Assembly (NCBI RefSeq): GCF_900148495.1
Contig: NZ_FTRU01000007.1
Span: 62,001 to 126,000, forward strand
Source: Negativibacillus massiliensis
GTDB taxonomy: Bacteria > Bacillota > Clostridia > Oscillospirales > Ruminococcaceae
Length of the DNA: 64,000 nt
Reading direction: 5' to 3'
Position 1 is the first letter of the stretch. Each line of letters begins with the position of its first letter. Under the pieces are notes generated by a model. It made no database searches, was not told the DNA's origin, and saw nothing but the letters and a program-made list of their open reading frames with translations. The position numbers and the translations under genes were made by a program. Shown here one piece after another: positions 24,564 to 31,799 of the stretch.

Positions 24564-25565
24564 ATGAAGTTAAAACGTTGTCTTGCGCTGATTATTTCCT
24601 GTGCAATGGTTGCCTCTCTGATGAGTGGGTGCGCTTCGAGTGCTTCTGATAGCAAAAGCGGAGAAAATCAGGTTGTCATCTATTCCAATGCAGATGAAGA
24701 GGCGGTTACTGCAATGGAGAATGCGCTGAATGCAGCCGGATATGAAGGAAAATATATTCTTCAGACCTATGGTACCTCAGAACTGGGAGGAAAACTGCTG
24801 GCAGAGGGAACCAATCTGGAAGCAGATCTGGTAACCATGAGTACTTTCTATCTTCAGAGTGCACAGGAACAGAACAATATGTTCAAGCCTCTGGAGTTTG
24901 ATGTAAAAACACTGGAAGAAGTTGCTGACTATACCGCACCGATCACCTCTCAGGAAGGTGCAATTATTCTTAACACAGAGCTGATGGAATCAGAAAATCT
25001 GCCCGTTCCAACCAGCCTGAAAGACTTGGCTGATCCGGTCTATGAAGGACAGATTGCAGTGACCGATATCCTTTCGTCTTCTACTGCATGGCTGATGATT
25101 CAGGCTTTGGTGGATGCTTATGGAGAAGATGGTGCAGAAGAGGTGCTTTCCGGTATCTATGAAAATGCAGGAGCACACATCGAAACTTCTGGTTCCGGTC
25201 CGCTCAAGTTGTGCCGTGCTGGTGAGGTTGCAATCGGTTTTGGTCTGCGTCATCAGGCAGTTGCAGATAAAGCAGATGGTCTTCCAATCGATTATGTTGA
25301 TCCAGAAGAAGGAAACTTCTCTTTGACCGAGTCGGTCGCAGTTCTGGACAAGGGTGAAGAAAGCAATCCTTTGGCAATGGAGATGGCACAATGCATTATC
25401 GAAAATGCCCGCGAAGAGCTGATTCAGACCTATCCAAACCCACTATACGAGGGTGAGACTGCAGATCCGGCAAACCAGTCTGCACATCCAAGTACCTTTG
25501 CAGAACCATTAACATTTGAATTGTTCCAGGCGCATCAGGAACTTTCTGAACGCGCAAAAGGATAA
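24564..25565 (+). CDS. Phosphonate ABC transporter substrate-binding lipoprotein
   Basis: A 333-residue extracellular binding protein. The signal peptide ends in a lipobox, LMSGC, with Cys at about residue 23, followed by an Ala/Ser-rich tether. The family is that of the AfuA/ThiB-like iron and organic-anion binding proteins (VVIYSNADEEAVTAMENAL near the start). ATG at 24564 is preferred over TTG at 24558, because AAGGAAGGG lies 7-9 bases before it. In the operon it would deliver 2-aminoethylphosphonate to the permease. Specificity is inferred from neighbours. Confidence 0.88.
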   Translation: MKLKRCLALIISCAMVASLMSGCASSASDSKSGENQVVIYSNADEEAVTAMENALNAAGYEGKYILQTYGTSELGGKLLAEGTNLEADLVTMSTFYLQSAQEQNNMFKPLEFDVKTLEEVADYTAPITSQEGAIILNTELMESENLPVPTSLKDLADPVYEGQIAVTDILSSSTAWLMIQALVDAYGEDGAEEVLSGIYENAGAHIETSGSGPLKLCRAGEVAIGFGLRHQAVADKADGLPIDYVDPEEGNFSLTESVAVLDKGEESNPLAMEMAQCIIENAREELIQTYPNPLYEGETADPANQSAHPSTFAEPLTFELFQAHQELSERAKG

Positions 25566-25597
25566 AAACAGATACGAAAGGAAAACGGTGATTTCTC

Positions 25598-26707
25598 ATG
25601 ACAAATACATATAAACTTTTGACACCCGGTCCATTGACCACAACCGATACTGTAAAACAGGAAATGATGGTAGACCGCTGTACTTGGGATGACGATTACA
25701 AAGCAGTCACTCAGAAAATCAGACGTCAGCTTCTGGAATTAGCACAGGTTTCCGAGGATGATTATACTGCTGTTTTGATGCAGGGAAGCGGAACATTCGG
25801 TGTGGAAAGTGTCTTTTCCAGTGTAATTGGAGATCAGGATAAGGTACTGATCTGCTCCAATGGTGCATACGGAGAAAGAATGACCCAGATTTGTGATCAT
25901 GCCAAGATTCCTTATCTTCACTATGCACAGACCTATGACAAGGTTCCAGATGCATCCCATATTGCAAAACTGCTGGCAGAAGATCCATCCATCACACATG
26001 TGGCAATGGTCCACAGCGAAACTACCAGCGGAATCCTCAATGATATTGAGTCGGTAGGACGAGTAGTTCGTCAGGCAGGACGCACCTTCATCGTGGATGC
26101 AATGTCCTCTTTTGGCGGCGTTGATATCCCGGTTGCTTCTTGGGGAATTGACTTCCTGATTTCCAGTGCAAACAAATGTATTCAGGGTGTTCCAGGTTTC
26201 TCCTTTATTATTTGCCGAAGAGATAAACTGCTTGCAAGCGAGGGAAAAGCCCGTTCCCTTTCTCTGGATTTGCTGGATCAATGGAGAGGAATGGAAAAGG
26301 ACGGAAAATGGCGCTTTACTTCCCCGACTCATGTTGTACTGGCATTCTCCAAAGCGCTGGATGAGCTTGCACAGGAGGGCGGAATTGCAGCACGTAACCA
26401 TCGCTATGTTCAGAACAATCAGATGCTGATTGAAAAGATGGAACGCATGGGATTCTCTACTTATATTGATAAAGTACATCAGGGTCCAATCATCACGACC
26501 TTCTTCTATCCAGACGGTGTTTCTTTCCAGTTCCAGGAATTCTATGCATATATCAAAGAAAACGGATATGCTATTTATCCTGGAAAGCTTACCAAAATGG
26601 ATACCTTCCGAATCGGTAATATCGGAGAAATTTATCCGGAGGATATTGAAAAACTGACCAGCATCATTGCAAACTTTATTGAAAAGAAGAAGGAGAATGT
26701 AGCATGA
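25598..26707 (+). CDS. phnW: 2-aminoethylphosphonate:pyruvate transaminase
   Basis: It converts 2-aminoethylphosphonate plus pyruvate to phosphonoacetaldehyde plus alanine, with PLP. The 369-residue protein begins with the family motif LLTPGPLTTTDTVKQEMMVDRC. The glycine-rich GSGTFGVES cofactor loop and the PLP lysine in SSANKCIQGVPG are present. Its stop codon overlaps the phnX start (ATGA), so the two enzymes are translationally coupled. Together they form the phosphonatase pathway that releases phosphate from this phosphonate. Confidence 0.96.
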   Translation: MTNTYKLLTPGPLTTTDTVKQEMMVDRCTWDDDYKAVTQKIRRQLLELAQVSEDDYTAVLMQGSGTFGVESVFSSVIGDQDKVLICSNGAYGERMTQICDHAKIPYLHYAQTYDKVPDASHIAKLLAEDPSITHVAMVHSETTSGILNDIESVGRVVRQAGRTFIVDAMSSFGGVDIPVASWGIDFLISSANKCIQGVPGFSFIICRRDKLLASEGKARSLSLDLLDQWRGMEKDGKWRFTSPTHVVLAFSKALDELAQEGGIAARNHRYVQNNQMLIEKMERMGFSTYIDKVHQGPIITTFFYPDGVSFQFQEFYAYIKENGYAIYPGKLTKMDTFRIGNIGEIYPEDIEKLTSIIANFIEKKKENVA

Positions 26708-27480
26708 TTGAAGCTGTAATTTTTGATTGGGCAGGAACCGCTGTTGATTATGGATGTTTTGCGCCGGTACAGGCATTTCGTGAAGCATTTGCGCACTATG
26801 ATGTTCCAGTTACTATGGAAGAAACAAGAAAACCAATGGGAATGCTGAAAAGAGATCATATCCGTACCATGATGAAGATGGAACGCATTGCAACAGAATG
26901 GAAACGCGTACACGGAAGAGAAGCAACCGAAGAGGATGTGGAAGCAGTATATGCACAGTTTGAGCCAAAACTGTTTTCTATCCTAAAAGATTATTCTTCT
27001 CCAAAACCATTTGTTCTGGAAACTGTAGATACCTTAAGAAAAATGGGAATTAAAATTGGTTCCAGTACAGGCTATACCGATGCCATGATGGATATTGTAG
27101 TAAAAGGTGCTGCTAAAGAAGGTTACAGCCCGGACTTTTGGATCAGCCCGGATGGTGTTGGTGGAAAAGGACGTCCGTATCCTTACATGATTTTTGAAAA
27201 CATGAAGGTCCTGGGTGTATCTTCTGTCAAGAATGTGGTAAAGGTTGGAGATACGGTATCCGATATTCGTGAAGGTGTCAGTGCCGGCGTATGGTCGGTT
27301 GGTGTAATTGAGGGAAGCTCGGAACTTGGTCTGACTCAGGAAGAATTTGAGCAGATGTCTCCAGAACAAAAGGAAAAAGAATGCTGCCGTGTGGAACAGG
27401 TCTTCCGCAAAGCAGGAGCAGATTTTGTAATAGATAATCTTTCCCAGCTGCCGGCATTAATCCGAATGCTTGGAAAATAA
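26704..27480 (+). CDS. phnX: Phosphonoacetaldehyde hydrolase (phosphonatase)
   Basis: It cleaves the carbon-phosphorus bond of phosphonoacetaldehyde to acetaldehyde and phosphate. The 258-residue protein is of the HAD superfamily: the nucleophile motif is FDWAGTAVDYG (Asp9 and the Ala-Gly variant typical of PhnX), the Schiff-base lysine is in GMLKRDHI (about residue 49), motif 2 is GSSTGYT, and motif 3/4 is KVGDTVSDIREG. The overlap with phnW and the shared promoter make it the last gene of the locus. Confidence 0.96.
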   Translation: MIEAVIFDWAGTAVDYGCFAPVQAFREAFAHYDVPVTMEETRKPMGMLKRDHIRTMMKMERIATEWKRVHGREATEEDVEAVYAQFEPKLFSILKDYSSPKPFVLETVDTLRKMGIKIGSSTGYTDAMMDIVVKGAAKEGYSPDFWISPDGVGGKGRPYPYMIFENMKVLGVSSVKNVVKVGDTVSDIREGVSAGVWSVGVIEGSSELGLTQEEFEQMSPEQKEKECCRVEQVFRKAGADFVIDNLSQLPALIRMLGK

Positions 27481-27488
27481 AGAAAAAG

Positions 27489-27521
27489 AAAAAAGGTCGG
27501 GATGTTTCCCGACCTTTTTTG
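27489..27521. terminator. Bidirectional terminator after phnX
   Basis: AAAAGGTCGGGA / TGT / TTCCCGACCTTTT with T-runs, between phnX (+) and the selenoprotein gene (-). Confidence 0.92.
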
Positions 27522-27528
27522 ATGCTTT

Positions 27529-27816
27529 TTATTCTGCTTTCAGCTGGTATTGATCGATCAGCTGTTTCATGTGCTCTGGACCTTCTACCAGAATGACATC
27601 GTTATCGATGACAAGGCAAGGAATGCCGGCACGATGCTGTTCACGAACTTCCTTACATTCTTCTGCAGTATCGCGGATCTTTAAAAAGCTTTTGAGTTTG
27701 CCGACACTTTCGCAGATATCAACATACATGTATTTGATGTTATTTTCGGAAAGAACCTCTTTCACTGGTGGGCAGCCGCCTCATGTACCGGTACCATATA
27801 AAACGATTTTTCTCAT
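27529..27816 (-). CDS. Probable glutaredoxin-like selenoprotein with a U-G-G-C redox motif
   Basis: The frame from ATG 27816 to TAA 27529 is open except for one TGA at 27783-27781. Read as selenocysteine it gives 95 residues: MRKIVLYGTGT-Sec-GGCPPVKEV and onward. Sec12 and Cys15 form a U-x-x-C redox pair at the end of the first beta-strand, exactly where thioredoxin-fold proteins keep CxxC. The rest (KYMYVDICESVGKLKSFLKI, cis-Pro region GIPCLVIDNDVI) is glutaredoxin-like. AAAGGAG lies 8 bases before the ATG, while the next start (GTG 27765) has none and would remove the first strand and the active site. A hairpin with a GGU loop follows the UGA. No selenium machinery genes are in the window, so insertion is inferred. 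Confidence 0.8.
27749..27781 (-). promoter_or_regulatory. SECIS-like hairpin after the in-frame UGA
   Basis: On the minus strand, GAAAGA / GGT / TCTTTC (27763-27749) forms a six-pair stem with a GGU loop. It starts 17 bases past the UGA (27783-27781), with the GGU 23 bases past it. Bacterial SECIS elements sit inside the coding sequence at this distance and use a loop GGU-like element to bind SelB, as in E. coli fdhF. The lower stem was not resolved by eye. Confidence 0.65.
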
Positions 27817-27927
27817 ACAATTCAGCTCCTTTACAAAACAAAGGGATTCATACACTTAACTGTGTTTTTATTATAATGTTTTTTGAAATCGCTGTCAAAC
27901 AGCGTATAGAAACATTCTATGAATATT

Positions 27928-29304
27928 TTATTCCTCTTCTGTGGCCAGATATTCCATATCGTGGATTTTGCTTTTGTAGGTAAGTTTAAGCAGCAGAATA
28001 CTGACAATCAGCGCAAATACCTCTGCGATTGGGAAAGCAAGCCATACCTGATTGAGGGTACCGATGCGGGAAATCAGCCATGCAGCCGGAAGCAGGATAA
28101 ACAGCTGACGCAGAACAGAGATCAAAAGGCTGTTTTTGCCTTCGCCAATTGCCTGGAAGAAGTTGGAGAAGGAAATACCCAGAGCAGCAGCAGGGAAACA
28201 AAGGCTGATGGTGCGCAGAGCCGAGATACCAATTTCCATCATTTCCTCGCTTGCATTAAACATCATCAAAAGATATTTTGCACCAAACTGGAAGATCAGG
28301 AGGCCGACAATCATGATGCAAAGAGAGATGGTGGAAGAAAGCTTGAGTGTGTGCACCAGACGTTTTTTGTTGCGGGCACCGAAGTTGTATCCCATAATCG
28401 GCATGGAGCCGTGTCCGAGTCCGAATACCGGCATAAAGATGAAGGATTGCAGTTTGAAGTAAACGCCGAGGACAGCAACAGCAGCCTGAGAGAATACGAT
28501 CAGGATATTGTTTAATACCATAATCATAACTGAGCTGATGGACTGCATGATAATGGATGGGAATCCGACAGCAAAGATATCCTTGACAATCTGTCCGGAA
28601 AAACGGAATCCCTTAAAATGAATCTGAACAGCATGTTCTTTGCGGACGATAATATAGATAGCGAAGAACATGGAGAGAATCTGTCCGCCAACGGTAGCGA
28701 TTGCAGCACCTTTTACTCCCATGGCAGGAAGTCCGAACCAGCCAAAGATAAAGATTGGATCCAGGATGATGTTGGTGATGGCACCCGTCAGCTGAAACAG
28801 CATTGGATAGATCATGTTTCCAGTTGCCTGAAGGGTTTTCTCCAGAGTAATTTCAACAAAGCATCCAAAGGAGAAAATGGTTACAATGGAGGTATAATCA
28901 ATGCCCATCTGAATAACGGTTGGGTTATCTGTGAAGGCTTGGAAAAAGATGCGGCAGAAGAATAAACCGAAAATCAAAAATCCGACCCATTCCACCAACG
29001 CAATCAGGACACCATGAGTGGCAGCAAGGCTGGCTTCATGTTCACGACGTTCTCCAAGACGGCGGGAAATCAGGGAGTTTAAACCGATGCAGGTACCGAC
29101 GCTGACCGCAATCAGAAAGTTCTGAACTGGAAATGCGAGCGAAACGGCAGTCAGTGCATCTTCGCCGATCTGTGCGACATAAATGCTGTCTACGACGTTA
29201 TACAGGGCTTGAATCAGCATAGAAAACATAGCAGGCAGCGACATGGAAATCAGCAGCTTTCCTACCGGCATGGTTCCCATCTTGTTTTGAGGGTGTTGTG
29301 ACAT
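27928..29304 (-). CDS. MATE family efflux transporter
   Basis: A 458-residue, twelve-helix protein of the multidrug and toxic compound extrusion family, two six-helix halves, with the DinF/NorM-like N-terminus MGTMPVGKLLISMSLPAMFSMLIQALYNVVDSIYV. It would exchange cations (Na+ or H+) for drugs or metabolites. GGAAAGGATG precedes the ATG, and a promoter lies at 29360-29387. It is monocistronic. A second MATE protein is at 46861. The substrate is unknown. Confidence 0.93.
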   Translation of the reverse strand: MSQHPQNKMGTMPVGKLLISMSLPAMFSMLIQALYNVVDSIYVAQIGEDALTAVSLAFPVQNFLIAVSVGTCIGLNSLISRRLGERREHEASLAATHGVLIALVEWVGFLIFGLFFCRIFFQAFTDNPTVIQMGIDYTSIVTIFSFGCFVEITLEKTLQATGNMIYPMLFQLTGAITNIILDPIFIFGWFGLPAMGVKGAAIATVGGQILSMFFAIYIIVRKEHAVQIHFKGFRFSGQIVKDIFAVGFPSIIMQSISSVMIMVLNNILIVFSQAAVAVLGVYFKLQSFIFMPVFGLGHGSMPIMGYNFGARNKKRLVHTLKLSSTISLCIMIVGLLIFQFGAKYLLMMFNASEEMMEIGISALRTISLCFPAAALGISFSNFFQAIGEGKNSLLISVLRQLFILLPAAWLISRIGTLNQVWLAFPIAEVFALIVSILLLKLTYKSKIHDMEYLATEEE

Positions 29305-29359
29305 AAAGACATCCTTTCCTTGATATTTTGGTTAATCGAAGATAAATCAACATCATATT

Positions 29360-29387
29360 ATTATATCATAGTTTAATCAAAAGACAA
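29360..29387 (-). promoter_or_regulatory. Promoter of the first MATE gene
   Basis: On the minus strand: TTGTCT (29387-29382), a 16-base spacer and TATAAT (29365-29360). Confidence 0.6.
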
Positions 29388-29438
29388 TGACTGATAAAAT
29401 CAGAACAAAAACTTCTGCCAAAATGATAAAACGGGTTC

Positions 29439-29467
29439 TTGTGAGGAAGAGTCGGATTGTGTATAAT
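29439..29467 (+). promoter_or_regulatory. Promoter of the flavin reductase gene
   Basis: TTGTGA (29439-29444), a 17-base spacer and TATAAT (29462-29467). It lies inside a longer open frame that begins at 29387, and thus supports the start at 29510. Confidence 0.7.
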
Positions 29468-29509
29468 GGTAAAGAAAAAAGAACGTTATGGAAAGGAAGT
29501 TTCAAACAG

Positions 29510-30115
29510 ATGGCGAAAGTATTCTGGAAAGGCTCTACCCTGCTGGCACCGGTAGCTCCAACAATGGTCAGCTGCGGCAGCGAAGAAAAACCAAATATCA
29601 TTACCATTGCATGGACCGGCATTGTCAACTCTAATCCGCCAATGACCTATATCTCGGTTCGTCCCAGCAGATATTCCTATGATATCATTAAAGAAAGCGG
29701 AGAGTTTGTTATCAACCTCACTCCATCCAGACTGGTCCGTCAGGCAGACTGGTGCGGCGTAAAATCTGGACGAGACGTCGATAAATTCAAGGAGTGTCAT
29801 CTGACTCCAGGAAAAGCAAATCAGGTTTCGGCTCCACTGATTGAGGAGTGTCCGATCAATCTCGAGTGTAAAGTAAAGAATATCACTCCACTTGGAAGCC
29901 ACGATATGTTTTTGGCAGAGATTGTGGGAATCGATATCGATGAACAGTATCTGGATGAGGACGGCAAGCTGCATATGGAACAGTGCGGACTGGCTTCCTA
30001 TATGCATGGAGAATATTTTGCTCCGGGCAAGAAAGTAGGCAGCTTTGGGTACAGTGTTCGCAAACGTCCAAAACGAAAACCAGAAGGCAAAAACAAAAAA
30101 ACAAAGAAAAAATAA
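29510..30115 (+). CDS. Flavin reductase family protein (flavoredoxin-like)
   Basis: A 201-residue FMN-binding split-barrel protein. The family pattern is clear: LLAPVAPTMVSCGSEEKPNIITIAWTGIVNSNPP (barrel start), YISVRPSRYSYDIIKESGEFVINL and GVKSGRDVDKFKE. Flavoredoxins carry electrons with FMN in anaerobes. ATG 29510 is preferred, because GGAAAGGAAG lies upstream and a promoter lies within the longer frame. The Lys-rich tail (KRPKRKPEGKNKKTKKK) is an unusual extension. The partner enzyme is not in the neighbourhood. Confidence 0.87.
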   Translation: MAKVFWKGSTLLAPVAPTMVSCGSEEKPNIITIAWTGIVNSNPPMTYISVRPSRYSYDIIKESGEFVINLTPSRLVRQADWCGVKSGRDVDKFKECHLTPGKANQVSAPLIEECPINLECKVKNITPLGSHDMFLAEIVGIDIDEQYLDEDGKLHMEQCGLASYMHGEYFAPGKKVGSFGYSVRKRPKRKPEGKNKKTKKK

Positions 30116-30143
30116 TTTTTCTAAAAAAATTTGAAAAAAGGTG

Positions 30144-30172
30144 TTGACAGATCCGAATTGCGATGCTATAAT
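30144..30172 (+). promoter_or_regulatory. tRNA-Leu promoter
   Basis: TTGACA (30144-30149), a 17-base spacer and TATAAT (30167-30172), 14 bases before the tRNA. Confidence 0.9.
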
Positions 30173-30186
30173 AATACTCGTGATTC

Positions 30187-30273
30187 GCGGATATGGCGGA
30201 ATTGGCAGACGCGCTAGATTCAGGTTCTAGTGAGGTTAAACTCATACAGGTTCAAGTCCTGCTATCCGCACCA
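30187..30273 (+). tRNA. tRNA-Leu (anticodon CAG)
   Basis: Acceptor GCGGATA pairs with TATCCGC, and CCA is encoded (30271-30273). The anticodon stem CTAGA/TCTAG encloses TTCAGGT, giving CAG, which reads CUG leucine. A long class II variable arm (GTGAGGTTAAACTCAT) and a T-loop GGTTCAAGTCC follow. It is a single-gene unit with its own promoter and terminator. Confidence 0.97.
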
Positions 30274-30275
30274 CA

Positions 30276-30313
30276 AAGAAAACGCTCCGACCGATTGGTC
30301 GAAGCGTTTTCTA
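30276..30313 (+). terminator. Terminator after tRNA-Leu
   Basis: GAAAACGCTCCGACC / GATT / GGTCGAAGCGTTTTC then TATT. One mismatch in the stem. Confidence 0.85.
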
Positions 30314-30429
30314 TTGCTTTGATATAGCTGGACTCGTGACTTTTTGATCCCCTGCCGCCCGTATCACAAAAATGCTTTAATCCAATATTCAAGATATGGG
30401 GCTAACATCATAATAGCTGTGATAAAATA

Positions 30430-30463
30430 AAAAAAGACGCTGGATATTATTCCGCGTCTTTTT
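30430..30463 (-). terminator. Terminator overlapping the end of the XRE gene
   Basis: AAAAAAGACGC...GCGTCTTTTTT flanks the TAA at 30447, so the stop codon is inside the loop. Confidence 0.75.
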
Positions 30464-30800
30464 TGTTCTGATTTTGAGTTTGTCGATTATATTCCAGCTG
30501 CAGCATCCAGTGGATGTTTTCTTTTCCTCTAAAATCCAGTTTGGAAAATTTTTTAAGTAGGTCTCGTTCTTCCAAAGATAAATAAAATAATTGCTCGGGA
30601 TTATCTGTTCGTCCGAATAGATAATCAATATTGACTTGATAAAAATCGGCGATGGTACATAGAATATCGTATCCTAACTGCCTTTTTCCAGTTTCGTATA
30701 AAGCGTATGCGGAGCGGGAGATATGCAGCTCCTGAGCAAGCTGCTTCTGCGTTAAATTTCCACTTAAACGAAGGTCTTTTATTCTTTCGTGCAAAAGCAA
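30447..30800 (-). CDS. XRE-family helix-turn-helix regulator
   Basis: A 117-residue protein. The N-terminal Cro/CI helix-turn-helix (residues 5-60) is typical: IKDLRLSGNLTQKQLAQELH, ISRSAYALYETGKRQLGYDIL, then the third helix DFYQVNIDYLFGR. A short acidic to basic C-terminal tail (65-117) may serve for dimerisation. The start is TTG at 30800 with AAGGAGG 10 bases upstream. It is divergent from an unexplained transcription unit at 30902-31107, which is its likeliest target. Confidence 0.88.
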   Translation of the reverse strand: MLLHERIKDLRLSGNLTQKQLAQELHISRSAYALYETGKRQLGYDILCTIADFYQVNIDYLFGRTDNPEQLFYLSLEERDLLKKFSKLDFRGKENIHWMLQLEYNRQTQNQNKKDAE

Positions 30801-30901
30801 TTATCCACCACCTCCTTGTATGAATTATATTGGTCTTCGATAACAGTTACAATGATTGTTTCAATTAGTATCATTTAAGAGGCTGTATTCAATTTTATAT
30901 C

Positions 30902-30930
30902 TTGATTATGTTTCGATTTGTTGCTATAAT
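30902..30930 (+). promoter_or_regulatory. Promoter of an unexplained short transcription unit
   Basis: TTGATT (30902-30907), a 17-base spacer and TATAAT (30925-30930), divergent from the XRE regulator. Confidence 0.65.
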
Positions 30931-31107
30931 GAATTCAGACGAAATAAAGGAGGGGCTATCATAGCGAAAAGGAACGGAAGTTATTGCTGACATCATTTCT
31001 TGCAGGATGATGGATATCAAGAACATAGTCTGCACAGAAAATCGCAATTAGCTATGATAGGATAATCCGAAATAAAGGAGCTGTTCGTTGACAGCTCCTT
31101 TATTTTT
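30931..31107 (+). pseudogene. Short unit with ribosome-binding site but no proper start codon
   Basis: After the promoter comes AAGGAGGGG (30947-30955). At the correct spacing stands ATA (30961) rather than a start codon. In that frame, AKRNGSYC is followed by TGA (30988-30990) and then HHFLQDDGYQEHSLHRKSQ before TAA at 31063-31065. A strong terminator (AAATAAAGGAGCTGT / TCGTTG / ACAGCTCCTTTATTT, 31070-31107) ends it. It may be a decayed small gene or a non-coding RNA; no product is recognised. Together with the flanks, this accounts for the gap 30801-31171. Confidence 0.35.
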
Positions 31108-31171
31108 TGCTATAATTGCGAAAATCATTCCAGAGAGATGGAATGAAAAAATAAAATCAGGAGGGAATATC

Positions 31172-31693
31172 ATGGACAGATTGATGCTGGTTCTGCCCAC
31201 AGAACAACACAAACAGGCAGTGTGGGATTATCGTGAGGAGTTTTTGCGCAATCAGGATAGCATGGATGGTACAGGTGGCCTTGCAAACGCACAGAGCTTT
31301 GAGGAGTGGTATCAGAATAACGTCAATAACCGTTCTGAGGAAACTGTCCGTGAAGGTTTGGTTCCAGCAACTACCTTCCTGGGAGTAGAAAAAGAAAGCG
31401 GCAAATTGGTAGGAATGATCGATATTCGTCACCGACTCAACGAATATTTGCTTCAGTTTGGCGGAAATATTGGATACAGCGTACGCCCTTCCCAGCGCCG
31501 CAAAGGCTATGCCACCGAAATGCTTGCTCTGGCGTTGGAGGAATGTCGGAAACTGGGACTTGACCGGGCTTTGGTTACCTGCGATAAGACCAATATCGGT
31601 TCGGCAAAAACCATTCAGAAGAATGGCGGCGTATTGGAAAATGAAGTTTTAGAAGGTGACAGAATCACCCAGCGCTACTGGATTGCATTATAA
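31172..31693 (+). CDS. GNAT family N-acetyltransferase
   Basis: A 173-residue acetyl-CoA-dependent acetyltransferase. The acetyl-CoA-binding motif is GYSVRPSQRRKGYATEML (residues 103-120), followed by the LVTCDKTNIGSAKTIQKNGG motif typical of the RimJ/RimL-like branch. The start at 31172 is set by AGGAGGG, 8 bases upstream; the longer frame from 31088 overlaps the terminator of the unit before. The substrate is unknown. It stands alone and ends at a terminator. Confidence 0.9.
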   Translation: MDRLMLVLPTEQHKQAVWDYREEFLRNQDSMDGTGGLANAQSFEEWYQNNVNNRSEETVREGLVPATTFLGVEKESGKLVGMIDIRHRLNEYLLQFGGNIGYSVRPSQRRKGYATEMLALALEECRKLGLDRALVTCDKTNIGSAKTIQKNGGVLENEVLEGDRITQRYWIAL

Positions 31694-31711
31694 AACGAAG
31701 AATTTTAACAG

Positions 31712-31767
31712 AAACCCCCGTTAAATATTCAGGACAACTTGCTGAATATCTAACGGGGGTTCTTTTT
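31712..31767 (+). terminator. Terminator after the GNAT gene
   Basis: AACCCCCGTTAAATATTCAG paired with CTGAATATCTAACGGGGGTT, then CTTTTT. It also lies downstream of the convergent glutamine synthetase gene. Confidence 0.88.
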
Positions 31768-31799
31768 GTCACAGCATTGACATCATGTTTAGGTAAAGT

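Noticed and set aside
27768-27983. Plus-strand frame across the selenoprotein start region
   Set aside because: It covers the ribosome-binding site and first codons of the minus-strand gene and has no start signal of its own.
30274-30420. Attachment site of an integrated element at the tRNA-Leu 3' end
   Set aside because: No integrase gene and no direct repeat of the tRNA end was found in the following sequence.
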